From Odobenus rosmarus divergens (lineage: Eukaryota > Chordata > Mammalia > Carnivora > Odobenidae): 64,000 nucleotides of DNA. This document shows positions 25,255 to 38,340 of the stretch, piece by piece. How positions within the stretch are numbered: position 1 is the stretch's first letter; the number at the start of each line of letters is the position of its first letter. The notes below the pieces were generated by a model. The model saw only the letters and a list, made by a program, of their open reading frames with translations. It ran no database searches and had not been told where the DNA came from. The position numbers were made by a program, and so were the translations under genes. The stretch lies in NCBI RefSeq assembly GCF_000321225.1, contig NW_004450480.1, positions 2,366,176 through 2,430,175 on the forward strand. Reading direction: 5' to 3'.

Positions 25255-25560
25255 TTTCCGTTCTCCATTGCTTTGTAACAAACCACCCTACAGGAGGCTT
25301 ATAAGAACAATTTTTTTCCTAAAATTCTGGGCATTGGCTGGGCTCAGCTGGGTGGTTCTTCTTCAGCTGGGGGTCAATTATGCAACTGCATTCAGCTGGA
25401 AGCTCCCGTGGCCCTCCAAGATGGGGGTGTCTCCGTTCTTTTCCCTGTTTATCTCCCTATCCCAAATGTGGGCTCCCACCATCCAGAAGTCAAGGCTCAA
25501 CTTCCTTGCATGGCCAGTGTGTGCCAGGAGAACTAAGGAGAAAGCTGCCCAGCCTGGAAC
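25255..25560. repeat. Old interspersed repeat remnant, family uncertain
   Basis: CCATTGCTTTGTAACAAACC, GGCTGGGCTCAGCTGGGTGG and AACTGCATTCAGCTGGAAGC match a familiar mammalian repeat pattern (old LTR or DNA element). I cannot assign the family. Confidence 0.5.
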
Positions 25561-26435
25561 GGACCGTTGCATTCTACAACCTAAGGCAAGTGAACGGGCT
25601 GCCCAAAGTCAATGTGGGCAGAGACACAGACTCTAGCTCCTGAAAAAAGGGAGTGGCAAAGAACGCGTGGTCTTTCTCCATCTACCACACTCCCCCCATA
25701 CCCAGCTAAGGAATACTAAGGAATTTAGCAGGAAACAGGAAACAAGAGAATAGAGTGATCAGAATTGTATCTGAGGGAGAAAAAAACAGTTGGGATCAGT
25801 GGCATAAACGAGGTAACAACGTCCAGTTAGGAGCACCTATCACTGAAGGCACTGGACAGAAACAGAGTCAATGCTGCAGATAAAAATGGTGCGTTATTCA
25901 CCTAGATGGGAAAAGCTTGCTAAGTAAAGGGAAGTTTTAGTCCTGGACCAATTTAGAAAAACCCCTGCCTGCAGTTTACGTTCAGATTCAAAAAGAGTAA
26001 CGACAGCCACAGGCCCATCCAAATAGACGCCAAACATGCAGTCAAATATACCTTAAGTGCTTTTTAACCTGGTTTCAATCATCACTTACAATTTTTAAAA
26101 TTCTGCTGAACAGGTAGCTCCCCTGAATTAGAAAGTTAAACAACATTTACCATTAGCAAGCCATTATTTGGAAAGCTGAAACTGTATTGTAAATTACAGG
26201 GTATAAGAGATACTTAGCTAACTGAAACCCAGCCAAAATAGTAGGACAAATGTAACTAAATACTAGCTTGGAATTCTAATTAACCATTGCTTCCCACAGT
26301 CTTTGTTTTTACATCTCTTTCAAAATAGGCATTATCAATATGATCCTTTCAGAAGGTCTAACTGAAGGAAGAGCCAGAACCTTTAAGATGTCTAACATTA
26401 ACACAGTAGAGATTTTGGGAAAGAAGTCCACTCCA

Positions 26436-26530
26436 CCTTGCTACTGACCGAGTTCCTACTGTATGCCAAGTGCCAGAGATAAAGCAGAGCACATGACAGG
26501 GTCCCCAACTCGCTGAAATAGATATTCAGG
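26436..26530 (+). repeat. L2-like fragment
   Basis: GAGTTCCTACTGTATGCCAA, then GTGCCAGAGATAAAGCAGAG, is a short L2/MIR-type block. Confidence 0.5.
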
Positions 26531-29444
26531 GGCAAAAGTCGAATTAGAAGCAAATCCATCTAGGCTAATTTCAGCTAATGAAACATATTCCAACAAATCA
26601 AAACAGGGGTGTTGAGATGGTGTGTGTACATGTACGAACTACTTTCGACAGAATAGCCACCCCTATGTTCTCAAACCATCAGGTGGAAATTAAAGGGTAA
26701 GGCACTCTTGGCACCTGCAAGTTTTACCTGATCCATTAGCTTCTGAATTCCTTTCCTCTTTGAGGTCCCTTTTGAGCGCTGTGAAAGGTCATTTCAAAGT
26801 TTTTAAGCTATAAGGAACTGGGCAAGAGCATACAGCTGTTTTAGAAGCTCGGGAAATAAATATTTCCTAAGCCATCCACTTCTACTTAACAACAGATGGC
26901 AAAGAACCTAAAAAGCTTCCCGAGGAATACAGAGTCCCCCTTTCCTACATTTGCTAATTAATTAGGTGAATGAGGTAGGAGACCTTATCTACTAATATTC
27001 TAGCTACAAGATACTTCAGTTTAAGGGTGGATCCCTCCATTTTTATTTTTCGCATTTGATAAAATCTTTCTGGTAGTGCTTATCACTCCAGCTCCTCCTG
27101 CCATCACCCTCCCAAGCACCGCCAGCCCAACCACTGCCAGCACGTTAGAAAATGTATCGATGCCACAGAAAGAAAAAAAAACAAAAACAAAAACAGAAAC
27201 AAGCAGATAGTCCCCCTAATTGTGTTCTCTTATACTCATACAGACAAGCAAACATAAACTTAGAAGAAACAGTTTCTGGATTAGAGAACTCTGAATGTAT
27301 ATAATATTGGCCTTAATAAAAATAACGTACATGAATAACAGTTAAATTAGTAGACTGCTTCCAGAATCTTTTTTTCCAGGCACACCCACGGTATGTCTTT
27401 AACAGATCCTGGGCACTTCAATGAAAAACCGAGGTGCCAATGATTTGCAGGCTAAATTAATGTTAAATACTTCAAAGAACTGGACAAATAGGTCGGCAGC
27501 AAAAATTTTATGAGTTCACTTCCTTCAAGGGAACTTGGAGAGCGGGCTTTTATTGCTGTGAATTCTAGTCACCCCTTCTACCCCTCAGCATCTGTTTGAA
27601 ATATGGAGTAGACAATTGCTTTTTTGGCTGTGACTCAGGTGGTTGAAACACAGGACAAACAGACTACTGTATATAAGCTTTCCTCCAGCAATGAAAATTT
27701 TTATTAACTCTCCTGCTTCACAAACGTGGCCGCTGCTTAGTGCCCAATCTCCGCAGCATTATCGAGGCATCTGACCATTTACAGATTCTGGTGGCCAAGC
27801 AGAGGGTGACCATGTTAAAAACGTGTCTACTCTCTGTTTCCTCACATTTCAGGAGAAGCAGGGAAAACAACACCACCAGCAAAATCCTGCGTCTGTTCAG
27901 TTTATCATTCAGATGTGTAAAATTCCAAGTTAAATACTAAATATGAGCTTTCTACATAAATATGTCAGTCTTGCTGCAGAGGCCAGCCAAACCAAACAAG
28001 TCCCACGGTGTGAGGCTGCAGAATTTTCATACAAGCCATGCACTTGCCCGTTTTTAATCAGTTTTTCAAATTTTCTCCCAAGATAACAGAAATGTTAGAA
28101 AGCAACCCAGGGATAGGAGTGAGAAAGAGCTCTCTCCTCTTCACCATGGCGACTAGGGGAGGATCAAGGGCCGAATGTCTGCCCAGCCAAACACGAGTCT
28201 GTCTGTAAAATTCCGCACAGAAGAAAGCTAAATCCCAGCCCATCAGCCCAACCCCAAAATAAAGAAACATATAGGCCGGGACTAGAAATACGCATGGACG
28301 TATCCCAAACGGAGAGTGCCAGATTTAAACAGTGGAAGGATAGTTGACTCTAGAGCAGAAAAAAAGACACTTTGCTAGAAACAGCGCACGCCACTAGAAC
28401 TCTGCCTAATACTCATCTTCAAAACCTAACCTGTTTTATATAGAAAGTCTATTCACAAACTGGGAAACCGCTTTCATCAAAATCTTTTGGCCAAGACTAC
28501 TTCTCGAGAGAGGGCATACGTTTTTAGGGACCTGTTCTGTGTTTCCTGCTAACAGATCTACTGCCCCTCTCTTTCTTTAAGTGAGCACAGCTTACTTGAA
28601 ATCCCTTCACTTGAAAACTCAGATACACTTCATCTTACAACAAACACCAAGCTGCCTTTGAAACTTAAATTCATGCCCCCCCCCACCCCGGCCCATTACA
28701 CTTGAAATTATTTGCCTCCAAAATTATAAAGTAAAGGAAAAAGTAAGTGGTTGAGATGACTAGGGTAACAACTGTTTTCCTTCCTTAAACCAATTTACAT
28801 AGCCTTTTTCCTAGTTGTCCCAAAATGCAGATTCTTCAAGGAATATTTCAGGCATTGAAACGGAAAGTGAACTCCCATGAATTTTGGCAAAAATAATGGA
28901 AACAAGGACTGAAACAAAAATATCCAATAAAACACTTTCTCTTTCCTGAAAGAGATGGAAAGGAAATAAAACACACCCTGAAAAGAAAATGATTTTATAA
29001 AACGTTACTAGGAATAGCTTTCACCAAATTCAAAGGGAGCGCCACTTTTTTTTTTGTAAAAAAATCAAAACCTGTTTCCCAGAATGACTTTTCTGAAATC
29101 ATCAGCACCTCACAATTTTTTTTTTTGTTTCGAGAACATTAAACTCAATTAAGCTTTCTTTAATAGTAAAAAAATTAAAAAAGGAGGCCAATTCTGCCAA
29201 AAGGCCTTTTTAATCATTTCAGATAAAAAAATAACGAAGTCACAGAAGACTAACCAGACATGTCCAAAGTGGTAATTTTTTTCTGAAGTATAAGGACTGG
29301 TTTAACTATACAAAAGTCTCTACTGAGGTGTTTGTTGTAACTGGTGTACACCCTCCTTGGGAGAAATCTCTTCAGAGACAGAAGTTTCCTGACTTCATGA
29401 CAGGTTCTTATGCCCACCTTGCCTTTCACATAGCCATGTGCTCC

Positions 29445-29460
29445 GGGGGGGGGGGGGGGG
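29445..29460. repeat. Poly(G) tract
   Basis: 16 consecutive G in otherwise ordinary intron. Confidence 0.9.
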
Positions 29461-32135
29461 CAAACTCTGGCAAAGGAAGAGAGTACATACTGATTCCAGC
29501 CAAACAAAACAGAAAAACAGAAACAAAAACCAAAAGCACCTTGGCTAGCGCATCTATACCTCACCCACCTCAGAGGCATGTGAGACAACCAGTAAGGCCA
29601 CACAGAAAGTCCTGAGCCACCTGGACAGTCTCTGCAAAATTCAGAGGTGAGATGGGCACGAAGGCATCAGTCACTGGCCTGGGGCACTTGCTCACGACAA
29701 TTTGCATTTTCTACACAATGAAATGAGAAGCAGCATTATCTTCAAGGAACTGTGTGTAGCTGGTAACAGAAATACCCGGTTTGAGCAACCCATGGTCAAT
29801 CTCCCACTGAACAGCATGAAAACCCAGGACAACGGACCGGTTAGCCTGCTTGACTTACACAGTTAAGTTCCCCAAAAGGAGGACTCCGAGTTAGAACACT
29901 CCTCGCAGTCCGGAGGCCCGTAAAATCTCAGAAGTATTCATTTGAAAAAGCTTTAGAAAGAGAGCCCAACACTCAGTTCCTCCTTCACTCACTTGCCATG
30001 TGGCACAGAGTGTGCAGAGGGCAGTCTTCTGGGGACTCGAAGGCACAGACACAGGACTCAAAGGCAGCCCTTGCCTTCAAGAAACTTAAGAGTTTTACGG
30101 GAGGACAAGACAAGCACACGAGAGACAGGGTGACAAGTGCTGGGGGTGGGGAGGCGGGCATCAAGGCACCATGAATAATGTATGCCACCTGGTGACATGT
30201 GATCGCCCCATCTCCCAGAGACTCGCACAGTTGCGTTCTTTAAACTTTTCTTGAACCCTGTGCAATTAAACAAATTTGGCAACCCATGCTAATTTTGAAA
30301 GGCACTCCCTGGGAATTTAGTAAAAGTTTAAACAACTTGTTTACATGTGTTTGGCCCATCTGTTTAAACAAAAAGTTTATTTTAAGAGGAGCAAATCTTG
30401 GGTGCAAGCTCCTTTTGTGCTTGAGACCACTACTGACCTCTTATCCAGCTCCGTTTCCCTAATCTGCATTCTAAATCTCTTCTGTAAACAAAACTCGAAT
30501 AACAACTTTTTATGATAAATGTTGCACACCTCTAAGATGACAGCTGCAAAATAAACTCGACTTTTATAACCAGGAAGCGTTCTAAACATACAGCAAATGC
30601 TCTTTTTTTTTTTACACTGTTCCCTTCTAAGAAACCACACACAAAGAATTTTTTGTGCGTTTGCGTGCGAATGTGTGCATGTGTGTGAGTCTCTCTCTCT
30701 CTCTATTCCCAATGATCAGTCTGAAATGTGTGCATTCCCATCATGACCCAGTGTTTTCCAGCCCCATGATGCCCTCACTTTTGATTGTGGAGATGATGCT
30801 GAAGTGCACAGAGTATTTACTGATCCGGTTATCTTGTTCTGTGACAGGCAGAATCAATCAATCAAGGGGCCAGCTCTGCACTTACATATTCCAGGCACAT
30901 CTCCGCACTTCAGGATACGAGATCACAGTGTTATCCAGCCAAATTTGATCAACAAATGCAGTTCCCCTGTGCCACAGCAATCTCCGATGAAGATGTTATT
31001 ATGTGGAACTGAGCAAAGTGATAAAGACAGTAGAGCGGAGCTCAGAGAAGCCCGGCTGGACCTTACTGACAGCTTTTATATACCGAGGCGGCGATGTCCC
31101 CTTTTTCCAGGATTATAAAAGTTCCCCTGATTTGAAGAAAATCATGCTGTCCATACGCTGGTGAGACCCCGCCATTCAAACATTGCATTTCCCCATCTCA
31201 AACTAAAATCCTCAAGGAAGAAGCAACGTATATTTAGTGTAACACTGCAGGCAAATCCTTTAATAAAGAGGATGATATTTAAAGCACAGAGAACATTCAT
31301 GTGAATTTGCACAGAGTTCTCGTGATTGTTGCTATGATGGTTAAGTGGCATAAGCTAAAACAAAAACATGTTTTCATAATTTAATCGGTGTTATAAACAA
31401 TTCGATTAATACCACATCTAGGACATTCTGTGGAAGGAGGTGTCAATATTTTAAGTGGATTTAAAAAAAAAAAAAGTCTGAAAGAATCTCTTATTGTGCC
31501 AATAGCTTTTACTTCACTACTGCCCTGCAGTTATTTTACATTATTTAATCCCAAATCCCATCTTTTGGATTCTACCCTCCTCTTGCATTTTAAATCTTTA
31601 ATGGAAGCCTTTGGCGGTCCATGGGTACAATGATTAGATATCTGCAGAGAGAAATTGAAAAATTAATCATCGTTTCCATTTCATATTTTTGTACTACACC
31701 AAAAATTACTTACTTGTAGAGCTAACTTCTACACTCTTGCAATATGTTCCTTAACATTGCAAATGTGGAGAATGATTTCAGATAAAGCATGTCCAAACTG
31801 AGCCAGTAAACAGCCTTAAGTTATTCTTTGAGATTTGTATTCTGGGTTTTCGTCCAAATTTCATTTCGATTCATTTTAATTAAAATACATTTATTGGTAG
31901 AGGTTAGTTTACATGCGGCCTAAAACCAGGGCAAGAGTTACCCAAGCTAATCACAGGAATGATGTTAAGATTGTTTATTATCCTTTTATGAATTTTCCTA
32001 CTTCAATTACAGCATTTCACAACTCTATGCACAATGTGAAATGCTATCCACATGCAGTTTATTATAGAAACTGATATATGCATTAATCTGACCTCCCCCC
32101 AAACAGCTCCTTAACCACTGGAACGAGAAAAAAAA

Positions 32136-32190
32136 GAAAAAAAGAAAGAAAGAAAGAAAGAAAGAAAGGAAGAAAGAAAGAAAGAAAGAA
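32136..32190. repeat. (GAAA)n microsatellite
   Basis: A purine-only GAAA/GGAA repeat of about 12 units. Pure-purine strands like this can form triplex DNA. Confidence 0.95.
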
Positions 32191-34939
32191 AACCCAAAAA
32201 ATAAAAAACAGAAAACCACCTAAAGTCAGCTATCACATCGCAAGTACCATCACACTGCTAAATCTATTAACTTTGTTTTCTTTTTTACACTATTATTAAA
32301 CTGGAAAGAAAAATTCAACTGGAAAATTGTGCCTTTTCGGTTCCCTTGTCATCATGTAATAAGTATGAGAAATATATGTGCAATGGCCAAATGGCCGGTA
32401 GACAAAACACCCACTCTAAGTGACGTACTGTTTTCCATACCACTCAGACAAAATCAAAACAACAGAACTGCTGCAAACAAAAACAAAATAACATTTCCCA
32501 TCAGCATTCCAGACAGAGAAAATTTACAGGAAAAGAAGCTGGGAAAAGAACCAGAATGAAATAACTGCTCATACCTCCACTCTTGGTAGAGCTATTTCTT
32601 CAGACAAACAGCACTTACTTTAACACCGAAATGTTTAACAATTGATAAAATGTTTGCCAGTGTTAGAAGACTTTTTTTTTCCCCCTCGGGCAAACATTTG
32701 CACTGTTTAAAGCGATGAAATGCGTCTATAGAACCGAGGGGGCTACTTTTCTTTTTTTTAAACAGGGGGAGACTTATGTTAAGGACAAAAAAAAAACAAA
32801 AAACCTTAGGTTGTAGAAACATACAGAGGCAAGTGTATCGTTTCATTGGTTCTACTCTCCCTGAGAAATACAGAAGTGTTTCCTGGTCCTGCTAAGTCTG
32901 CCTGGCAGGAGGATGTAAAACTCCCTTGAAAAAGTGAAGATGATCTCCTTTTATAGCTGAGTCACATGTGTGTAACTTTATTAAAGGTGCTGGCTCCCTG
33001 GAAGTCACCGGATCAGGGCTGCGCCTGGAAACCCGCTCATAAACTGAGGCACGGCAGTGACTACCAACAGCTGTATTTGACGATTCCATCGAGTCAGTTT
33101 GCAGTGTCTCTATCACGGGGGATTCTTGTCAGCTGCTCTCTTGCTAACACAATTCCTGTGTTTTGCCTGGCAGTAAATGGACGCCTCTGCCCTAGCGTCA
33201 TCTAAACAACTCCGTTAACATTTGCCCCCGGGCGTCTCTCTCTTTGTCCAGTCCCTGTCTTCTAACAGATGTCATCCAAGCCTAATCAAGCATAAAATGG
33301 TCATAAATATTTCTTTCTGGTAGATTTCACATTCGCATTTCATGCAGGGACATGATATTTTTCTGCTACCTCCAGGGAGAGCCTAATGCAAAAACCAGTT
33401 ACTTACATTCTAGCCTCATGTTCCTTTAGTAAAATGCAGAACATGTTTTCAGTTCAAAGACATAAAAAGGCGTAAGACTTTATCTTCGGTCTTTTGTTTA
33501 ACTGCACCTTTTTTTTCTTCTCTTTTTTCCCCCCAAAATGTATCTTCATTTTACAGTTTACACTTATGCGTTACAAATGTTCCTTTGTGCGTGTGAAAAT
33601 ATAAAACAAGATCTAAAATGAGACCATGTCTACCATATTTCAATAACTTCAGGTTTTCAACATTAGACTCCTTAATTACCAGCAGAAAGAGATTTTTTGC
33701 TCAGATACCTAATTCAAATAACAAGCTATTTAGAAAGTAGATGAGGGCTCTTCTATTTTCATTCATTTTATGCACACTTTTGCAACCTTCTTCATCATAT
33801 TTAGTTAAAACAATGGGATGAATCCAACGTACAAATTTAAGGTTCATGCCAATTTACCAGTTGAAAAAAGGAAAGATAATCACGAGATAGGCCCCGTTTC
33901 CAATACTTAAAACTTTTATCAAGCAGGGGAAGCTACTCCAGATAATGAAGCTGCCTCCTTAACGAGGAAGAATTGGTAATCAGCACAATCATATTTGTCT
34001 TCAGCAAACTTAGTAAATAATGAGTCTTAATCTAAAATAAAACTATCCTAATAATACTTTTGAGGCCATATGTCTGTGTTTCTCTTCCCGATCCCTTTTG
34101 TCAAAACAGAAATCTTATATTGCTATTTAAAGGGAGCTGTAAAACACATAGCAATATATATCACAACAATGATGTTCTCCCCCCTACCCTTCCCTTCGTC
34201 GAGCCTAATATTTGATTACTGCTAGTCAAATCAAGCTTTCAGGCAAATAATCTCCATTTTTAAAGTTAATGAGATATGGTCATGTCGACAACAGCTTGCA
34301 GAAACTTTTAATTTTAATTCCTGCAGGCTGTGCTGGCCTCTTTTACAGCAACTACTGTATGAATGAGTCAAATTTGCCAACATGGCTTATGTAGACAAGT
34401 GCACACTAATTAAAAATACCCACTGGTATCATAATTTAAATACCATGAAAATAAACTGTGAAAGTCGCTCGGATCCAGTCTCATGGTTGCCTGAGAGTGT
34501 GCTTCCTTTGACTATAGGATGTTTTATTGCTGGCGTGTTCTTAGCTGAAAACCATTTTACATCTTTGAGGAATTTGGGATTTTGATGTAATTATACAATT
34601 TGTGTTAATATTTGTTTCACATAAGCTGTTAAGCAGGCCTCCCAGAACGACCACTAATTGAGAAAACCATATTGCTGAGGCAGCGACAAATTTACTCTTG
34701 ATTTAGGGTCCGGCTACAACTTCTCTTGGGCCTAGGGTGCCTTCTCTTTTCTCTCTAAGCTCAAGCCACGATGAAACACAAATAAAAACATCATTCTGTC
34801 ATTCTTTCTCTTCTTTTATTCCTTTGAAGTTTTCATTCTTCTTAACATTTGTATTTTAACTGCTTTTCTTCCAAACAAGGGAGGTAGGGCATGCTTCTTC
34901 CCCTCTATCTAATCCCTAAATGCTGCTAGAATTTCTTTT

Positions 34940-35030
34940 CATCCATCCATCCATCCATACACATGCATGCACGCATGTGCACACACATGCGCATGCACAC
35001 ATGTGCACGCACGTGCATGCACACACACAC
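34940..35030. repeat. (ATCC)n and alternating purine-pyrimidine tract
   Basis: ATCC units run to about 34958. A perfectly alternating purine-pyrimidine run of 74 bp (34957-35030) built of CA, TG and GC steps follows, a strong Z-DNA-type sequence. The 60-78 residue frames on both strands are artefacts of it. Confidence 0.9.
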
Positions 35031-36454
35031 TTACTTGCAAAATTTAAATAATTCTTTTCAAGGGAATTCCAAGTCTGCCTTTGCTGGGATAAAAGCATAT
35101 TTCATACAGGGTAAAATCTTGGCACCTCGAGGGTTAAAGCTATTTGAGGGGTTAAATATGCAATTACCTCTGACTAAAACCAGAGAGACATATAGATAAA
35201 TAGAAGAAATGAAGTCCCCAGGTTCCCTTCAGAAGCCTTCATCACATTACTACCAGACAGAAACTCTTTAAGTACCATTTTCAGATGTTAAATCATTGTT
35301 CGCGCTGCACATATTCTCGCTATTCCTGGGGGAACAATATCTGAAGAGAGCGTGCTAACAAATGCAATCCTGTAAACAGGCATTTTTCCTCTTGTTGTGA
35401 GTACCTTTGTATCCCCGCTCCCGGCTCTGTCAGCCATGCCTTCTCTCTGCTTTGAAGTTAAAGGACTGAATGAACGGCATCATCTATTACCCAGAGTGTG
35501 CATGGAGATTATAAATAAGAAATAAAAGTGACTTTCAGTACACTGCTCTTGCATTAGCAAGTTGCCTTCTCTCTTACCTCCTTCTGTCCTTCATAGCGTA
35601 CAACCAACAATCTATTAGAAACCTGCATTTCAGGGTTTCGTGCAGAGGGAGACCCAGCCTGGACAATGTGTTAGCTGAGACGTGGAAAGTTGTGCTGACA
35701 TGCACAGGGCTGGGGTCTGGGCCATGGCTCTGAATCCAGCTTTCCCCTTCCTTAACCCTGATCTTACAGATGTCCTTCAGGACGAGTGGCTGGTGATAGG
35801 ACTGGCTCTTCATTTACATTTTTCTGTTGACAAACAGAGTCCATGAATATTAATTATTCTGAAGTTTATTTGCAGAAAAGGCACTTTCTAATCCTTATCA
35901 ATTATTTATTGAAAATCTCCCCCACCTAATAATCTCATTAACATTATTATACTAAGGCCAACAGCAAATATTCCTTTGATAAGTAACAACCCAACCCGTT
36001 ATTTTTCCTGCCAAATCTCATGTAGCCTCCTCCGCTTAATCATGGACAACCCGGCCTTTGTTTCCAGAAGCTCTACCTTAGTCCTCCATTTTTTTTTTTT
36101 TTTTTAAATAAAAGAAAATTCACATACAGGGCCTTTTGTTTTAAAACTGAAAGTTTCTGATACATTAGGGAAAAAATTAAAATTAAAACAGTGGGAAAAT
36201 ACATGTATGCCTGCTTTTTAAATCCCTATTGGTTATGTGTAGAATTACTAAATGGAAAACCCGAGGGCCCCAAACCCCACAGTCATAGAGCATGAGCATC
36301 CCCAAGGGAACGCATGATGTCTGGGAACATGTGAGGGTCTACAAGAAGGTAATGCAAATGAAAACCACATCTCAATAATGAAGACACCTTCCACTCATAT
36401 GTTTCGTTGCTTACAAAAGCATTCTGACCTTTAATACCTCATTTGCTTCCCCTA

Positions 36455-36565
36455 ATGCCCCTCTCAGGTATGCAGGACAGTCATTATTAACTTGATCTTA
36501 CCGATAAAGAAACTGAGACTAAGGGACTGCCTAAGGTCACAGAGCTACTAGGTGGCAGGGCATGG
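36455..36565 (-). repeat. MIR SINE remnant
   Basis: GATAAAGAAACTGAGACTAA, then CCTAAGGTCACAGAGCTACT, is reverse MIR core. Confidence 0.7.
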
Positions 36566-36839
36566 AGAATCTTCGAGGAGTTTTGCACCCCAATTCATTC
36601 ACTGGTTCTGTTTTCAAAACCAGGATTTCCTCTAACTTCCTTCTTCCCTTTTGACTCACTGTTGGTGTTTTAAAAGACATGCTTGCTTGGAATTTCATGT
36701 TTTAAAGATCTGGAGTGCCTATTGGTGATTGTTAGGGACTACACTTCCCCAAAATCACCAAATCACTGAATATGTAAAACAGAGCCTAATTTCTAATTTA
36801 ATCAAAAATTAATGAGAAAAGAAACAGCATGCAATTTTA

Positions 36840-36960
36840 GAAGCAGAAGGAACCTTTGAAATGAACTAGTTTCCAGAGGCTCAAAGAGTCAGGGACTTGC
36901 TGCAAATCACAGCAAGACTCCAACCCAGCCTGGCTGATAACCCGCATCAATGTTCGAGGA
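36840..36960 (-). repeat. MIR-like remnant
   Basis: CCAGAGGCTCAAAGAGTCAG, then GGACTTGCTGCAAATCACAG, is a diverged reverse MIR-type block. Confidence 0.45.
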
Positions 36961-37789
36961 TCCTATCTACAGAGCCCTTGCATTTTCCAAACTTGAGAGG
37001 TCACTCCTTTCTTCCTTTTGATCCAGGGGTCAGCCTTTTTTTTTTTTTTTCCTACCATGATAGGAGTTTCTCACTCCATTCATTGCCTAAGAATCTGAGT
37101 CACTACCCCTAAAGATTTCCCAGAACTTAACACCGTTTGATAGGAATAATCAGGCAGGAAGGTGCTTCAACTTCACTCTCTCAACCCCAAAGTCTCCATC
37201 CTGCCTTTTCTTCACCCCCACCACCCACCCAAGCTGACTTATTTAACAGCGCAAGCATAGAAGATCTTTCGACGCAGCACACTAGCTGTTATCCTGTTAA
37301 TGCATTCCACCCAGGAGATGGACAAAGCCCCACTCAAAGTCAAGATCCTACACATTCCAGGTAGAAATTCACTGAAAGGCAAGATGACCATGGGGATGCA
37401 GGTGATAACAGGCCAGTTCACGAAAACAAGGAATGTCCAGGAAGGATTTACAGAGGTTACCTCTGGCGAGTCTAGTAACAATAAGATGTGAAGATGAGGT
37501 CTGAAGTCATCTTACGAGGGACTGCGGGCGTATTCTGGGAAGTCTCAGCTTCTTTCCTATCAGCATTCCAGAAAATGTGGGCTTAAAGGATAACCACAGT
37601 AAATGAGGCTTTAAGGAATGGGAATTGGGACACAAATCGTGGTAGGAAGGATGAAACCGTTTTTTCTTCTTCAGAAGGAAGTGACTAAAAAATAGTCATC
37701 AATCTTAAGGCATGGTATCACTAGCAGAGGAACTTTACCACCTGCTACACAGAACAATTTCCTCAGCCACCATCTCTGCATCTTCTCTA

Positions 37790-38005
37790 GGACAGCAAAC
37801 TACTGCCAGTGGACCAAATCCAGCCTGCTACCTGCTTCTGTAAATAAAGTTTTATTGGAACACAGCCATGTCTATTTATGTATTATCTATAATAGCTGCT
37901 TTCACGCAGAGCATTTGTGAGAGAGACAGAATAGCCTCCAAAGCCAACAAAATTTAATATTTCAAGTCAATCTAAATGTAAAGTTAGCTGATCCCTGCTC
38001 CAAAA
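37790..38005. repeat. Ancient DNA-transposon remnant (hAT-like)
   Basis: CAGCAAACTACTGCCAGTGG, AATAAAGTTTTATTGGAACA and CAGCCATGTCTATTTATGTA match a very common mammalian element ending near GCTGATCCCTGC. Both ends are visible. Confidence 0.7.
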
Positions 38006-38254
38006 GGAAAAGAGTGAAGAAAAATAACCACTTCCCAATAATCAATAACAAAATTTGAAAATGGATGTACATATACACACAGTCACCCAGTTATACCCTA
38101 TATATTGAACATGGTTCTTGATGATGTTGGTAACCACGGGAATGAAGTTTCTGATTTCATCCGTTCTGACAGATCATGGAAGGGCCCACATCATACTACA
38201 CAAGACTGTTTCTAAACACATCAGGGGCGTCCATGCAAAAGTGAATCAAAGGAC

Positions 38255-38340
38255 AAAGCCTTTATTTTGTCTGAGCTTAGTTTCTTCATCCATAAAATGT
38301 GAGGATGGATTCATCTAAGGAATTTTAAAAATTCTATGAC
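38255..38340 (+). repeat. MIR fragment
   Basis: GCTTAGTTTCTTCATCCATA, then AAATGTGAGGATGG, is a short piece of MIR. Confidence 0.5.

Larger units (their letters stand above)
26531..36454. other. About 10 kb of repeat-poor FOXP1 intron
   Basis: I find no carnivore SINE, LTR, L1 or MIR here, only one weak L2-like piece (about 30010-30180) and simple repeats. The DNA is mostly AT-rich and unique, with many TAATTA, TTAATT and TTTGCAT-like words. Long introns of developmental regulators often hold clustered conserved enhancers that exclude transposons. That role is inferred, not shown. No exon was recognised. Confidence 0.5.

Noticed and set aside
34916..35199. Cysteine/histidine-rich frames on both strands
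   Set aside because: Translation of the CA/TG/GC simple repeat.
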